NCBI RefSeq assembly: GCF_003568845.1
Contig: NZ_CP030127.1
Location: forward strand, 1,067,501-1,131,500
Direction: 5' to 3'
Length of the DNA stretch: 64,000 nucleotides
Source of the DNA: Indioceanicola profundi
GTDB lineage: Bacteria; Pseudomonadota; Alphaproteobacteria; Azospirillales; Azospirillaceae
Of the stretch, positions 57,801 to 64,000 are shown piece by piece. The notes under the pieces are model-generated. The model was given only the letters and a program-made list of their open reading frames with translations, made no database searches and was not told the DNA's origin. A program made the position numbers and the translations under genes. Within the stretch, counting starts at the first letter, position 1. Every line of letters begins with the position of its first letter.

Positions 57801-60800
57801 ACATCGTTCACCGGAGTGACGACGATGCTGAAGGTCTGGTCCTTCGTGACATTGCCGCTTCCGTCGGCAACGCGGAATACGAAACTCGCCGAAGTTACCT
57901 CCGACCCGTCATGGCCGACCGTCAGGCGGTTGGCGTCGATCTCGGCTTGGGTAAAGGTGGCGTTCGCTCCGAGCGCCACCCCGTCCCGGTAGAGGACGGC
58001 CCCGTTGGTCGGCGTGGACACCAGCGTATAGGTCACATCCGATGCCGCGGTGCCAACGTCGCTGGCGCGCAGGTAGGTGCTGGAGATTGTGTTGGCTGCG
58101 TCGGTCCGAAGCGATCCCTCGGCAATGATGAGCTGACGGTTCGTGTTGACCACGGGCTGCGCGCTGCCATGGCTGACGCCACCGTCGCCGCCCGTCTGCT
58201 CGGAGCTGACCAGGGTGATGGGAAGCTGCTGCGGAAGCGAGGTACTGGTGCCGTCAGTGACGGTGAAGCTGCCGCCATAAGTGCCGGCGTCATCATTGCC
58301 GCCGGTGTGGACGAACTGTACCTGGGATGCTGCGCCGGAGGGACCGTCCGCGGTCAGTTGCGCCAGCGTAAAGCTGGCCTGCGCAACCCAGGCGCTGCCG
58401 TTCCAGACCTGCAGTTCTGCATTGGGCACGGGTTCGGTAAGGGTGAAGACCACATTCCCGGCAGGCGTGTCCGGATCGCTGTAGTTCAGCAGCGCATTGG
58501 TCAGGAAATAGGTGCTGTTCACCGGCATGATCAGCCGGCCGACACCGGTGGTCACCGGCTCGCCATTGGGCTCCACAGTGATGTTGAAGGTACCGGTGCT
58601 GGCCCCGCCGTCGCCGTCCCGCAGCGTGTAATCGAAACTGTCGTCTGTGCCGTCGTCGCCCTCATGTCGGTATTGCAGCAGACCGATATCGATATCCGCC
58701 TGACTGAAGGTCGCGCCGATCCCGATCTGCACACCGTTCAGGAACAGCCCGCCATGTTGGGGCAGGCTTCGCAGCGTATAGACCGCCTTCGTCGGCTGGC
58801 TGTCCGGATCGGCAATGCCGAGATGGACATTCGCGGCGTCATTGAAGGTGCGCTGCCCCCCTTGGTCGACAATGAAGCCAGCCGCCGTTCCGGGTTGCAG
58901 CGGCAGGTCGTTCACCTGTGCGATGCTGATCGCGACGGTTCTGGTGTCCGTGCTGCCCCGTCCGTCGTCCACCGTCACGTTAAAGCTGGTGGCGGTTCCG
59001 GCTGGCGGTTCATCCGCGGTGCTGAACTGCACGAAGCGGAGCTGCAGGGCGGTGGCTTCCGCTCCGCTGAATGCGGTCGCATCCGCCAGCTTGGTCCAGG
59101 TATTTCCATCCAGGCTGTATTCCAGCCAGCCATAGCTTTCATCGGTGAGCACGTCGATGGTGACGGTCCGGATGCCGGCAGCGGCATCGGCGTCGCTGAT
59201 GCCCAGCGCGATTGGCGTGAACTGCGCGCTGTTCGTGACGCCCGGAACGTATTCCGTGACCGACACGCCGGTTGTCGTCAGGGAGATGGGGGCGTTGACC
59301 TCCGTCAGATTGACGGCCAGCGTGCCAGCCGTCTCCCCGCCGGCGCCATCACGCACCGAAAGTCCGATCGCGAACGAGCTATCCGCCGTCAGGTCTGCGC
59401 CCGTATATTGGACGGAGACGCGGCCTGCTTGCACATCCGCCTGGGTGAAGCTCTGCCCCACGCTGAGGGTAACGGTCACCCCGGAGATTTTGGACAGGAC
59501 CTGCATGCCGGCCGGAATGGATGTCAGCGTATAAACCAATGCGCCGGCGGGATTGTCCACATCGACGGCGGACAAGTGCCCGGCGGTGAGGGTGATGCCG
59601 CCGGCCGCTGCCGTCTCGGGAGCCGTCACCGTGCTGGCGGTCAGCGTCGGCGCGTCGTTGAGTGCGGTGATGGACAGAACGGCATTGCCGCTATCCGCCG
59701 ACAATGCGGTTTCCCCGCCGCTGGGGATCAGGGCGGAGGCGGCGACTGCCGTGCCGGACACTGCCCCACTCGTTCCGGCCGAACCGTCCCAGGCCCGGAA
59801 CGTCAGGATCGCTTCACCGGCCTGGTTGGCAGCGGGGACGAACCGAAGCTTGTCATTGGCCGCCAGCAGAAAGACCTGATCACCGACGATAGCGGGTAGG
59901 TCGGTCCATGTCGTGGAACCAGCAGCCTGATATTGCCATGCGCCAGCCATGCCGCCCGTGCCGCTGATGGCGACGCCCAGCATGTCGCCGGCATCGATAT
60001 CGCGCACCTGATCATTGGTCAGGTCGATCCCGAGAAGGCTGCCGGCGGTAAAGCCGGTGTTGGCTGAATCCTCCGGGTCCTCGGTGATCGCGCCGAGCTG
60101 CTTGGTATAGCCGGGCGTCAGCAGTTCCGGTGAGTCGTTGGTGTTGGCGACGGCGATGCTGGCCGTGCGCTCATCGGTGCCGAAGGCGGTGCTTCCGCCG
60201 GTCGCGCTGGCATCCAGGGTATCTCCGTCCGCTTGCCCCGTCTGCGGCCCGTCCCAAGCGCGGAAGCTGAAGGTGGCGTCGCCGCTGAAGTCGGGGTCGG
60301 CCGGCACGAAACGGATGCGGTTATCGCTGTCGCCGAGCAGGGCCAGTGCTGTCGCAGCCGTCCGCGGGCCGATATTGCTCCAGGTCGCGCCGCCGTCCAG
60401 CGAATACTCCCAGGTGCCTTGGCTTCCATCCGTGCCGGTAATAATGATGCCCAGCGAACCGGCCGGCGTTCCGTCCGGATCACTGATCCCGGCACCCGCC
60501 AGCAGATTGCTGACCAGAGTCCCCGTGCTGTTCAGAACACCCTCGTTGATGCCAGCCAATGCCGCATTGCCGGTGCTGACCGGCGCATCGTTGACGGGGG
60601 TGACGGCGATGGTGCGGGCAGCGCTGACATCCGGCTGCTGAGCGCCGTTATCGCTGTAGGAGACCGTGAAGGTGACGGTCCGGCTGTCGCCGGGTGCGTT
60701 GCCTGTGTTCTGGAAGGTGACGCCGCGCAGTACGTCGCGCAGCTGATCGAAAGTGACATCCGAACCGATGGTGAAGCGCAGGCGGGTCGCACTGTCCTGC

Positions 60801-62395
60801 GTGACCGTAATTCCCGCAGGCAGCCCGCCGGGTGCGGTCAGCCTGTCACTGGCGACAGTGCCCGCCGTGATCTCCACCACTGCGCTTGTCGGCCTGTCGT
60901 CGCTGTCCGCCCCGCTGAAAGTCAGAGCGGGGTCGATGGCAATCGCTTCCTGTCCTTCCGTAAAGGAAAGCGGCGTGCCCGCGGTTGCCAAGGTCACAGG
61001 CGCCAGCAGATCCTGGAAGCCGGCGGCGGTGCGGTCGGTCAGCACGGCTGCCGCCTCCACCGCCCCGATGGTGTGCTCCAACGTCCAGTCGCCGCCCAGC
61101 GCCGCTGCACCCGTGCTATTGCTCGACGCGGCCAAGTCGGCGCCGGTCAGTGCCGCCAGCCGGGCAATGAATGACTGCCCGTCCGGTCCTGCGGCAACAT
61201 CGCAGCCATAGAGCAGGATGTCCGCATCCGCTCCAAGGCTGCTCCCAATCGCCGCCAGCAGGTCGGACCGGGCTTCCAGCCCGGCCAGATCCGTAGCCTC
61301 GCCGCCCAGCAGCAGGCGACCGTCCGCGCCGTGGCTGAGGATATGAAGGGCGTCGATCCCGGTCCGGCCGGACAGCGTCTCGGCGATCTGCGCGATGCCA
61401 TCCTGCTCCGGCGCCAGCAGAACGACTTCCACGCCGTCGCCAAGGCCGGCGACCAATTGCTCCCACCCGGCGATGCCGGTGCTGACGAAGACCACCTCCG
61501 TCCGGCCGGACTGCGCGCCTTCTGTTCTGTCGAGGATCAAGGCGGCCGCATCGGCCACGGGCACGCCCTGCACCGCCTTGTCGGACACGCTCGACAGCAC
61601 GTCCTCACCCGGCCCGGACGCCAGAAGTTCCACCGACGCCACGGCCGGACGCCGCACCGGCTCCGCGGAGGCTGCCAATGGAACGAAGTCGGTTGCCGCC
61701 CGCTCCAGAATGGACGATGGTGCCCCACCCGCAACGGCGTCGCTTTGCGCCGCCGGCGGCTGGAGGACGATTCGGGCTCCGGTGAGGTTCCGCAGCTCAT
61801 CGGCCATATATTGCGAAGCAGCTCCGTCCGCACCATGCACGATGATCGCCGGCGTTGCGGCAAAGGCGTCGCTCCAACCGGCGACCTGTTGGGCGGATGC
61901 CGTAATCTGGGCGGGACCGATCAGGCTGCCAGCCAGCTCCGGCCCCTCATCCTCCCCGTTCAGGATCAGATGCACCTGCTCCACGCCCTGCGCGCCAGCA
62001 AGCACCTCCGTGATCCGGGCCAGCGGGTCTCGCCCAGGCTCCAGCCCGATTACTGTTGCGCCCGCCGGCATTCCGGCGAGCATATCCAGGCGGCCGACAT
62101 CATTGGCGGAGGCGAAAACGAGCACCGGTCCCGCGGACTGACCGATTGTTGGCGCATTGTCGTAGGTCGGCGTCGGGTCCGGCTGGGGCGCTGCGCTTTC
62201 AACTTCGGGGGGAGCCGCCTGGGCCGACGCAGCCTGATCCACCAGCCCGACGACGGACGCCACTGCCGCGGCATCGAACATGACCCGTGGTTCGAGCGGG
62301 ATCATGGCGGAATGGAGCGACTCTATTCTTGGCTTGGAGGTCCCCGCATGCGCTCCGGCTTTCTTTCCCGACCGCCCACGACCCTTGAACGCCAT
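48803..62395 (-). CDS. giant cadherin/Ig-like repeat surface protein, 5' part (4530 codons; truncated by IS)
   Basis: Starts MAFKGRGRSGKKAG and has the LEPRVMFDAA motif (residues about 34-43) found at the head of large exported repeat proteins. Two DUF4347 domains follow: a degenerate one at about 75-215, and a canonical one at about 295-465 with ALHILSHGADGRLLLGG and ILLYGCDVAAGPDGQSFIARLAALTG. About 4000 residues of cadherin/VCBS-like repeats come next, many with the joint VNDAPV and Ca-type DxD/DxNDN motifs. The genuine sequence stops at codons for YFE at the duplication; the last 16 residues (KRLIPFRPVNPTHRIA) come from the IS. The intact protein would be 7089 residues. No Sec signal, fitting type I-like export through the cassette at 33176-39143. 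As it stands, the product lacks the C-terminal region. Confidence 0.9.
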   Translation of the reverse strand: MAFKGRGRSGKKAGAHAGTSKPRIESLHSAMIPLEPRVMFDAAAVASVVGLVDQAASAQAAPPEVESAAPQPDPTPTYDNAPTIGQSAGPVLVFASANDVGRLDMLAGMPAGATVIGLEPGRDPLARITEVLAGAQGVEQVHLILNGEDEGPELAGSLIGPAQITASAQQVAGWSDAFAATPAIIVHGADGAASQYMADELRNLTGARIVLQPPAAQSDAVAGGAPSSILERAATDFVPLAASAEPVRRPAVASVELLASGPGEDVLSSVSDKAVQGVPVADAAALILDRTEGAQSGRTEVVFVSTGIAGWEQLVAGLGDGVEVVLLAPEQDGIAQIAETLSGRTGIDALHILSHGADGRLLLGGEATDLAGLEARSDLLAAIGSSLGADADILLYGCDVAAGPDGQSFIARLAALTGADLAASSNSTGAAALGGDWTLEHTIGAVEAAAVLTDRTAAGFQDLLAPVTLATAGTPLSFTEGQEAIAIDPALTFSGADSDDRPTSAVVEITAGTVASDRLTAPGGLPAGITVTQDSATRLRFTIGSDVTFDQLRDVLRGVTFQNTGNAPGDSRTVTFTVSYSDNGAQQPDVSAARTIAVTPVNDAPVSTGNAALAGINEGVLNSTGTLVSNLLAGAGISDPDGTPAGSLGIIITGTDGSQGTWEYSLDGGATWSNIGPRTAATALALLGDSDNRIRFVPADPDFSGDATFSFRAWDGPQTGQADGDTLDASATGGSTAFGTDERTASIAVANTNDSPELLTPGYTKQLGAITEDPEDSANTGFTAGSLLGIDLTNDQVRDIDAGDMLGVAISGTGGMAGAWQYQAAGSTTWTDLPAIVGDQVFLLAANDKLRFVPAANQAGEAILTFRAWDGSAGTSGAVSGTAVAASALIPSGGETALSADSGNAVLSITALNDAPTLTASTVTAPETAAAGGITLTAGHLSAVDVDNPAGALVYTLTSIPAGMQVLSKISGVTVTLSVGQSFTQADVQAGRVSVQYTGADLTADSSFAIGLSVRDGAGGETAGTLAVNLTEVNAPISLTTTGVSVTEYVPGVTNSAQFTPIALGISDADAAAGIRTVTIDVLTDESYGWLEYSLDGNTWTKLADATAFSGAEATALQLRFVQFSTADEPPAGTATSFNVTVDDGRGSTDTRTVAISIAQVNDLPLQPGTAAGFIVDQGGQRTFNDAANVHLGIADPDSQPTKAVYTLRSLPQHGGLFLNGVQIGIGATFSQADIDIGLLQYRHEGDDGTDDSFDYTLRDGDGGASTGTFNITVEPNGEPVTTGVGRLIMPVNSTYFLTNALLNYSDPDTPAGNVVFTLTEPVPNAELQVWNGSAWVAQASFTLAQLTADGPSGAASQVQFVHTGGNDDAGTYGGSFTVTDGTSTSLPQQLPITLVSSEQTGGDGGVSHGSAQPVVNTNRQLIIAEGSLRTDAANTISSTYLRASDVGTAASDVTYTLVSTPTNGAVLYRDGVALGANATFTQAEIDANRLTVGHDGSEVTSASFVFRVADGSGNVTKDQTFSIVVTPVNDVPVLTTTIGTIHVLEQDSTTDSSTPPGSLQAPNVTTPTASAVLLTIDVLGAGGAVGATDVDAGTTFDQLIYILTDAPNGGEIRVWDGANWTGVAEGGRFSANDVRANRVAYFHAAGSEPSAPTDKFTVVLADGATFTSGENAGKEMHSAPLTVSIDVTNVNDAPNANGATVSLNEGGTIILTGISASDSDTPVENLVYEIRTLPAADAGTLWLDENGNNQQDSGEELTVGDTFTDAQREAGLVRFTHSGKEVFAASFTFKVKETGATTLESSDATVNLRITPANEAPDISTGEAVVYEGQQVILTQEHLLGTDPETYNPDDTSLTGDAELIQFRITGAVSNGRLLLVDGTSRIPLGTGSVFSMADVLAGRIVYIHSGSETTTDGFSVSLSDGTSNAPAAGTVAIDVKPVNDSPVLTRPKSYVVDEDATLVLTGLKVSDIDAGDDQIEVRLQVPSGILTVNAGVPGGVTAVAGNNTGTVILTGTVAQINATLAHASGVTFFAGNNVSGTVNLTVTVNDLGRNGTDPSAVLLDEVQNETLNTPNTGGTGDQTATDTLVITVRPLNDAPVITNADQADTNPTFQESSGTPVALVDIANDADISDVDVTDFNGFRITVTLDQYRPGDLLMIDGSVTGGFSGFTSSGGNGVALVIDFTGATTAAQVRAVLNAIRFDNTGDDPTVKGTDAERTYTVTLNDRGNVGAGGARSATPITGVITLEGENDAPTLGNQTRILPSIAEDIASGPNTGRTVTEILGYSSGTASDPDNTNIGILVTSVTDTNGKWQYWDGSAWADLSGKVNGTDGLLLAHDDRVRFMPAEDYHGSTTGGFQFRAWDQSNIADSDARTTVPLSGLATGGTSPYSSVEAQATITVSPVNDAPVISVPDTVTGVTEGIGNDAISDWVQLSNTAVLTAERELLTENLGFDKTTLTVARRDGVVTTDRFDLGGNPAVSMDGSNVVVSSVTVGTVTISNGQLVVTFNNAATQASIAEVMRAVRFATVMDALGAGATVDATIRFTFSDQNGNGAADQGSGGAKAASADVVVTITGTNDTPTSSNFTKTVNEDTVLSLTAGDFPFSDEDAGDARSAIRFDTVPTKGRLWIENDGIEGFGGTDVSVNANDVILQADLGKLRYQAALNESGTGYASLTFSVRDGQNAFSAAPSTMTINVTALNDVPALDGTAFNGSLNESSVVGVGTAPQRLLSNVTVADIDLSTTPALSADPNRFGGGRIIITLTGGVAGDMLTVAGGTLAGMSGAATGGTNGAALTINLANTATLDQVKAILESIQFQHTTDNPPAGARAYSVVLQDGSNTRGDSTNAGTGGSLSSTALTGSISIVQSNDPPSGADATRTIDEDTAYSFVEADFGFTDPDVADTLGGVQIDTLPVGGTLWLEGGGASDTYDSGTDTLVTAGQTLTKAQIASLRFRPAQDANGTGYTSLTFSVQDNGGAYDTAPNTLTFNVTPRNDAPVLGGTVYTGTLTESGTTGEGTPTAHQLLSDVSVTDIDLGTTGGLSGDSTQFGGGSITVTLTGGSTGDMLTVAGGMLAGMAGVASGGTNGTTLTITLANTVTLDQVKAILEAIRYQHTTDTPPSGTRAYTVTLSDGNNTRGGGVNAGGPGALTAQLAGSITIEPTNDRPETDLNGSGGGTGHSFTWNEPVNATHTAVNITTNTATITDADNSNLVGMTLTVAGAVNEGAEFLLIGGIRFALNEARSNVDIGSFLVSYDPGTGIFTITPDNEATRTKTDFQTLLQGIQYLHESDNPTAGDRTIKVEVTDAGSNDAGGAGQLTSIVTTSTITVAPANDQPTISDLAGSVQFYENDLNAGPVLLDSNIKLTDIDSGSYDGTVLRVTGIAAQDNISVLLPAAVTAGSGAVQRDGNNIQYHNGTGWLTIGTAAGGTAGADFTVTFNGTASLAMIERVVESLTIQTDSQHPDATRTLTLSVKEPGGTAVTGAMTVDVVRENDAPTANTAIPGLTVPEAGGTVTLDTSNWNIVIGDVDALTGLLSVTVTLSHGTITAVGGAGGTLGELNGSSLTITGATAAELTSRLNALTIRLPDPDGAGPATAADWNGTLTVTLVVNDGGNSGERPRSLIGDTNDAAENPGDIDYAGPTLADLQVTRTFQVTVSPTEDAPVANPNTGSVTEDGTTTSTGNLITDATADHDVDSAGGSGPGHTLSIIGIRTGTGSSGFTVVPGGGYSIDGNYGTLHVANDGTYTYTLNNSLPAVQGLRAGQSLADVFTYQLSDGTAGDEAAATLTITINGADDAPAVDLNGSGTSGIDRTVTFSEQQGADTGATAVQPFGPGTLTDADSAKLSRLTITAANIADGNAEILTIGGTDFALGSSKSATITVGGATFTIALTNPGTAPTIIVTVQGGGTATKAQFEALLQGIAYRNASDTPSTAADRTFSVAVRDAGSNDATGNGGNNSLTSSPVAVATVIVAAVNDAPVVDLDNTDANPAVNEAVTFTEGANTAGIPVAIAANAVISDRDNTNLTQLVLTIDGLADEGDEVLTIGGTRVTLAPGTSTLTVGSFTVDVNTTATSSTITITPLTGAVYALTDVQALLRGITYANESDSPTVQPRTVQVQVTDAGTSNTDTTGAADSNRPQSTITLVAVNDKPRLSAEADVTFEENTVNTEAQPLISDGSMVITDKDTSILSGATLTVSGLIAGQDVVSLPSGAELPGTGSLGQVFLRNGDGSVHVHDGSAWVQVGAATGGNGTDFVVTFNASATQDRVADVMEALTYANSSDRPTATRTLSLTLDDNIAGGSTQAETIQVTVNANNDTPVIQDFGPTAPAYTEDGPAIVLDANVQIGDPDLGTASGGPNDYRGVRLTFERSSGANGEDVFGFSGSATEPGTIYADGSILRLSNGTASSADDPQIGTIDTGTAGRLQITFAGTAAVTQATASLVAQSVTYRNTNENVNGVSVGPVSIRLTVNDAAGSTSAAQGSGAARSMAAQTSVAIIPVNEPIRTGAPPTLSRADYFEKRLIPFRPVNPTHRIA
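48827..48851 (-). repeat. right terminal inverted repeat of the IS1595-family element
   Basis: Reverse complement reads AAGGCTTATCCCGTTCC then GTCCGGTG, pairing with 46937-46961 (24 of 25 positions). Confidence 0.92.
48852..48859. repeat. 8-bp target-site duplication, right copy (TTCTCGAA)
   Basis: Identical to 46929-46936 at the other end of the element. Confidence 0.92.
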
Positions 62396-62943
62396 GATGA
62401 CCCCGAAATCGCTGGATTTGCTCAGATCGGAAGGCAGTTTCGGCTGTTGGATGCAATCTGGCCGTCAGGTGCCTCTTTCGATATGCTTAACTATATCATC
62501 GTGGGAGGTACCTAGCTAGCGTATAAAATTTTATGGAATTATTTCGGAGATCGTCGTTTGGTGTTTCTACCCGCCCGGTTTGAAGGCTCGGGCATTCGGG
62601 CGCGCCCCGCCCTTTGGCTTTTGTCCACGGAAAAAGCACATACTCGGCGTCCTAGTCGGAGGTATCTGCGCGCTGCCCTAGGGCCGGTATGTCAGCTGGA
62701 ATGTATCCTCCTGCTGATCTGTCGCAGTGGCAGCCAGCGGCACTGCTGCGCAATCTAGTTGCGACTGTTAACCGTTTTTTGCAATCCAGTTACAATATGA
62801 CGTTTGATGTCCGGCCATGTCGGGCGCTTAATCGATTTCGGGACGAGAGTGGAAACCCGCCTCTCCTGGCAGGTCTCTTTCACCTGCTTTGCTTCACCCT
62901 GGTGCGGAGTGGAGCTGCTTGGCTCCTCCGCGAGGACCAGACC
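62396..62943. other. divergent promoter region of the giant gene and the UrcA gene
   Basis: About 550 bp with no credible gene. The part at 62480-62560 is strikingly AT-rich for this genome and contains a perfect 12-bp palindrome ATAAAATTTTAT (62523-62534), 128 bp upstream of the giant-gene start. That is a plausible control site for the surface-protein operon. No defined -35/-10 pair could be chosen with confidence. Confidence 0.45.
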
Positions 62944-63372
62944 ATGACGATTCATGCAAACCAGTCCCGCCCGCCGCATGCGACCTGGCGAGCAATCGGT
63001 GCATGCGCGACAGTGGTTCTCCTGCTGGTACAAAGCAATGCCGCGATGTCCAAGCCGATGCGCGAGGTCATAATCATCGCGGATCAGGAATATGAGAATG
63101 CGGAAGGCTTCCGCCGGACTGTCCGTTTCAAGGACCTCGACCTTAACTCGCCTGACGGTATCCGCATGCTGAACAGGCGCGTTTGGGCAACCGCGCGCAG
63201 CGGCTGCAACCGTCTCTATCGGTCCGAAGGCACGATGAGTTCTTTCCATGAGCGTAATGCCTGTACCCGCATCGCCGTTGCGGACGCGAAGCCGCAGATC
63301 GAGCGGGTGACCCGGCTCGCCATGGCTGGGGACCCTGCTTCCACCCAGGTCGCTGTTGTCGGCAGCAGGTGA
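62944..63372 (+). CDS. UrcA family exported protein
   Basis: 142 residues from the ATG at 62944, with GAGGA 8 bp upstream. A signal-like hydrophobic segment (AIGACATVVLLLVQSNAAMS) is followed by the UrcA core: VRFKDLDLNSPDGIRMLNRRVWATARSGC, a second Cys in ERNACTRIAVADA, and IERVTRLA. UrcA proteins are small periplasmic proteins of alphaproteobacteria with no known activity. It is transcribed away from the giant surface-protein gene. Confidence 0.85.
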   Translation: MTIHANQSRPPHATWRAIGACATVVLLLVQSNAAMSKPMREVIIIADQEYENAEGFRRTVRFKDLDLNSPDGIRMLNRRVWATARSGCNRLYRSEGTMSSFHERNACTRIAVADAKPQIERVTRLAMAGDPASTQVAVVGSR

Positions 63373-63737
63373 TGCCCGGCTTTTCACGCCGTGAGCTGGA
63401 TTGCACGGAATGCGGGCCGTGTCTCTAAATCAGGCGCAACGGGGGCTCCCTGACCGAGGCGAGCCCCCTAGACCGGTCGTTCCACTTTCGTAACAACTGA
63501 AACCCGGCGATTGCCGGACGTACATACGGCGAAAACATAAGGCGTGCATGGTCCTCTGAAGCGCGACGTGAGCCGTCGCCGGAGGAGACATACGCTGCCG
63601 CGGAAAGCCATGGGTTCGGCCCCGCTCCCGGCGCCAGTTCCCGACGTCCGCTCCTGTCCGCCAGTCCGGGGGCGCTGCAACCCCCGCCGGACACTTTGAG
63701 ACGACCGGATAGAACCCAGTTCCCAGGAGGAACCCCC
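63373..63737. other. intergenic leader region upstream of homocysteine S-methyltransferase
   Basis: 365 bp without a gene. It contains a perfect 8-bp stem GGGGGCTC / GAGCCCCC (63441-63448 with 63461-63468), which may end the UrcA transcript or form part of a leader RNA. A second GC-rich stem-loop lies near 63660-63687 (TCCGG..CCGGA). I looked for SAM, SAH and B12 riboswitch cores and found none that convinces. Confidence 0.45.
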
Positions 63738-64000
63738 ATGGCGAAGTACAGGAGCCGGCTTCCCCAGCTCGGCGACAAGCTTTTCCTTACGGATGCGGGC
63801 ATCGAGACCACGCTGATCTTTCACGAGGGCTTTGATCTTCCCTACTTTGCAGCCTTCGACCTGCTCAACACCGGGCAGGGTCGCGAAGCGCTGCAGCGCT
63901 ACTTCAGACAGCATGCTGGAATTGCGGTGCGGAACGGAGCCGGCTTTATCCTGGAAAGCGCGACTTGGCGGGCCAGCCCGGACTGGGGCCTCAAGCTTGG
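63738..64000 (+). CDS. homocysteine S-methyltransferase family protein, 5' part (cut by window end)
   Basis: The first 87 codons are visible, from an ATG preceded by AGGAGG. They read MAKYRSRLPQLG, then FLTDAGIETTLIFHEGFDLP, FAAFDLL and RQHAGIAVRNGAGFILESATWRASPDWG. The opening GG-less TDAGIETTL and the ESATWRA.PDWG motif are those of homocysteine S-methyltransferase/betaine-homocysteine-type enzymes, which transfer a methyl group to homocysteine. The three zinc-binding Cys lie later in the protein, beyond the window. The frame is open to the end. Confidence 0.85.
   Translation, partial: MAKYRSRLPQLGDKLFLTDAGIETTLIFHEGFDLPYFAAFDLLNTGQGREALQRYFRQHAGIAVRNGAGFILESATWRASPDWGLKL

Noticed and set aside
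57767-59899. 710-codon open frame on the plus strand
   Set aside because: Antisense shadow of the 5' part of the giant gene; no ribosome-binding site or recognisable domain.
63600-63737. SAM/SAH-type riboswitch before the homocysteine S-methyltransferase gene
   Set aside because: A GGGCGCTGCAAC segment recalls part of the SAH core, but the AGGCTCG partner and the second conserved helix are missing.

Overview
The window is GC-rich DNA from an alphaproteobacterium. The evidence is an rRNA operon in the order 16S, tRNA-Ile(GAU), tRNA-Ala(UGC), 23S, strongly GC-biased third codon positions, an RpoH-type sigma factor, UrcA and DUF3750 proteins, and a TetR/SDR/molybdenum-hydroxylase gene set. A Rhodospirillales/Azospirillales-like lineage is my best guess, from gene content only.

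Layout. 1-3190: an rRNA operon on the minus strand (the 23S runs off the left edge), with its probable promoter near 3160-3185. 3394-6736 (-): a secreted protein of unknown family followed by two multicopper-oxidase-like genes whose copper ligands look divided between the two polypeptides. 7525-10782 (+): a modular GH16 glucanase with four copies of a carbohydrate-binding-like domain. 10838-12336 (-): a YsnF/DUF2382 stress operon. 12561-15613 (+): a DUF533 protein, a TauE/SafE permease, a small membrane protein with a stand-alone sigma-70 region-1.1 domain, and a DUF3750 protein. 15775-17212 (-): a paralogue of the secreted protein at 5735-6736, and a small exported protein. 17650-29362: housekeeping and accessory metabolism (pirin, TehA/SLAC1 transporter, isochorismatase-type hydrolase, RpoH-like sigma factor, SDR, two-subunit Mo hydroxylase, TetR, broken thiolase, MFS, GlxA-type regulator). 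29762-32881: orphan sensor kinase, Gly-Glu-repeat exported protein, orphan Imm53 immunity gene.

The main feature is the minus-strand block 62395 to 33176. It encodes one giant cadherin/Ig-like repeat surface protein followed by a TolC-like outer-membrane factor, an HlyD adaptor, a GAF-HlyD fusion and an M50-protease/HlyD fusion. No ABC ATPase is present in the block, so this looks like a dedicated export and processing cassette in which a membrane M50-HlyD protein sits where a type I exporter would normally be. The giant gene is broken by a 1915-bp IS1595-family element (46937-48851) with 25-bp inverted ends and an exact 8-bp target duplication (TTCTCGAA). Removing the element and one duplication copy restores a single reading frame of 7089 codons plus stop. 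The element also carries a ribbon-helix-helix antitoxin and a PemK/MazF-like toxin, so it appears to be an insertion sequence with an addiction module as cargo.

Two IS5-group transposase 3' ends lie in tandem directly beyond the export cassette (32930-33175), next to the orphan Imm53 gene. This marks that edge as a recombination site. The window ends with a UrcA-family exported protein and the 5' end of a homocysteine S-methyltransferase gene.
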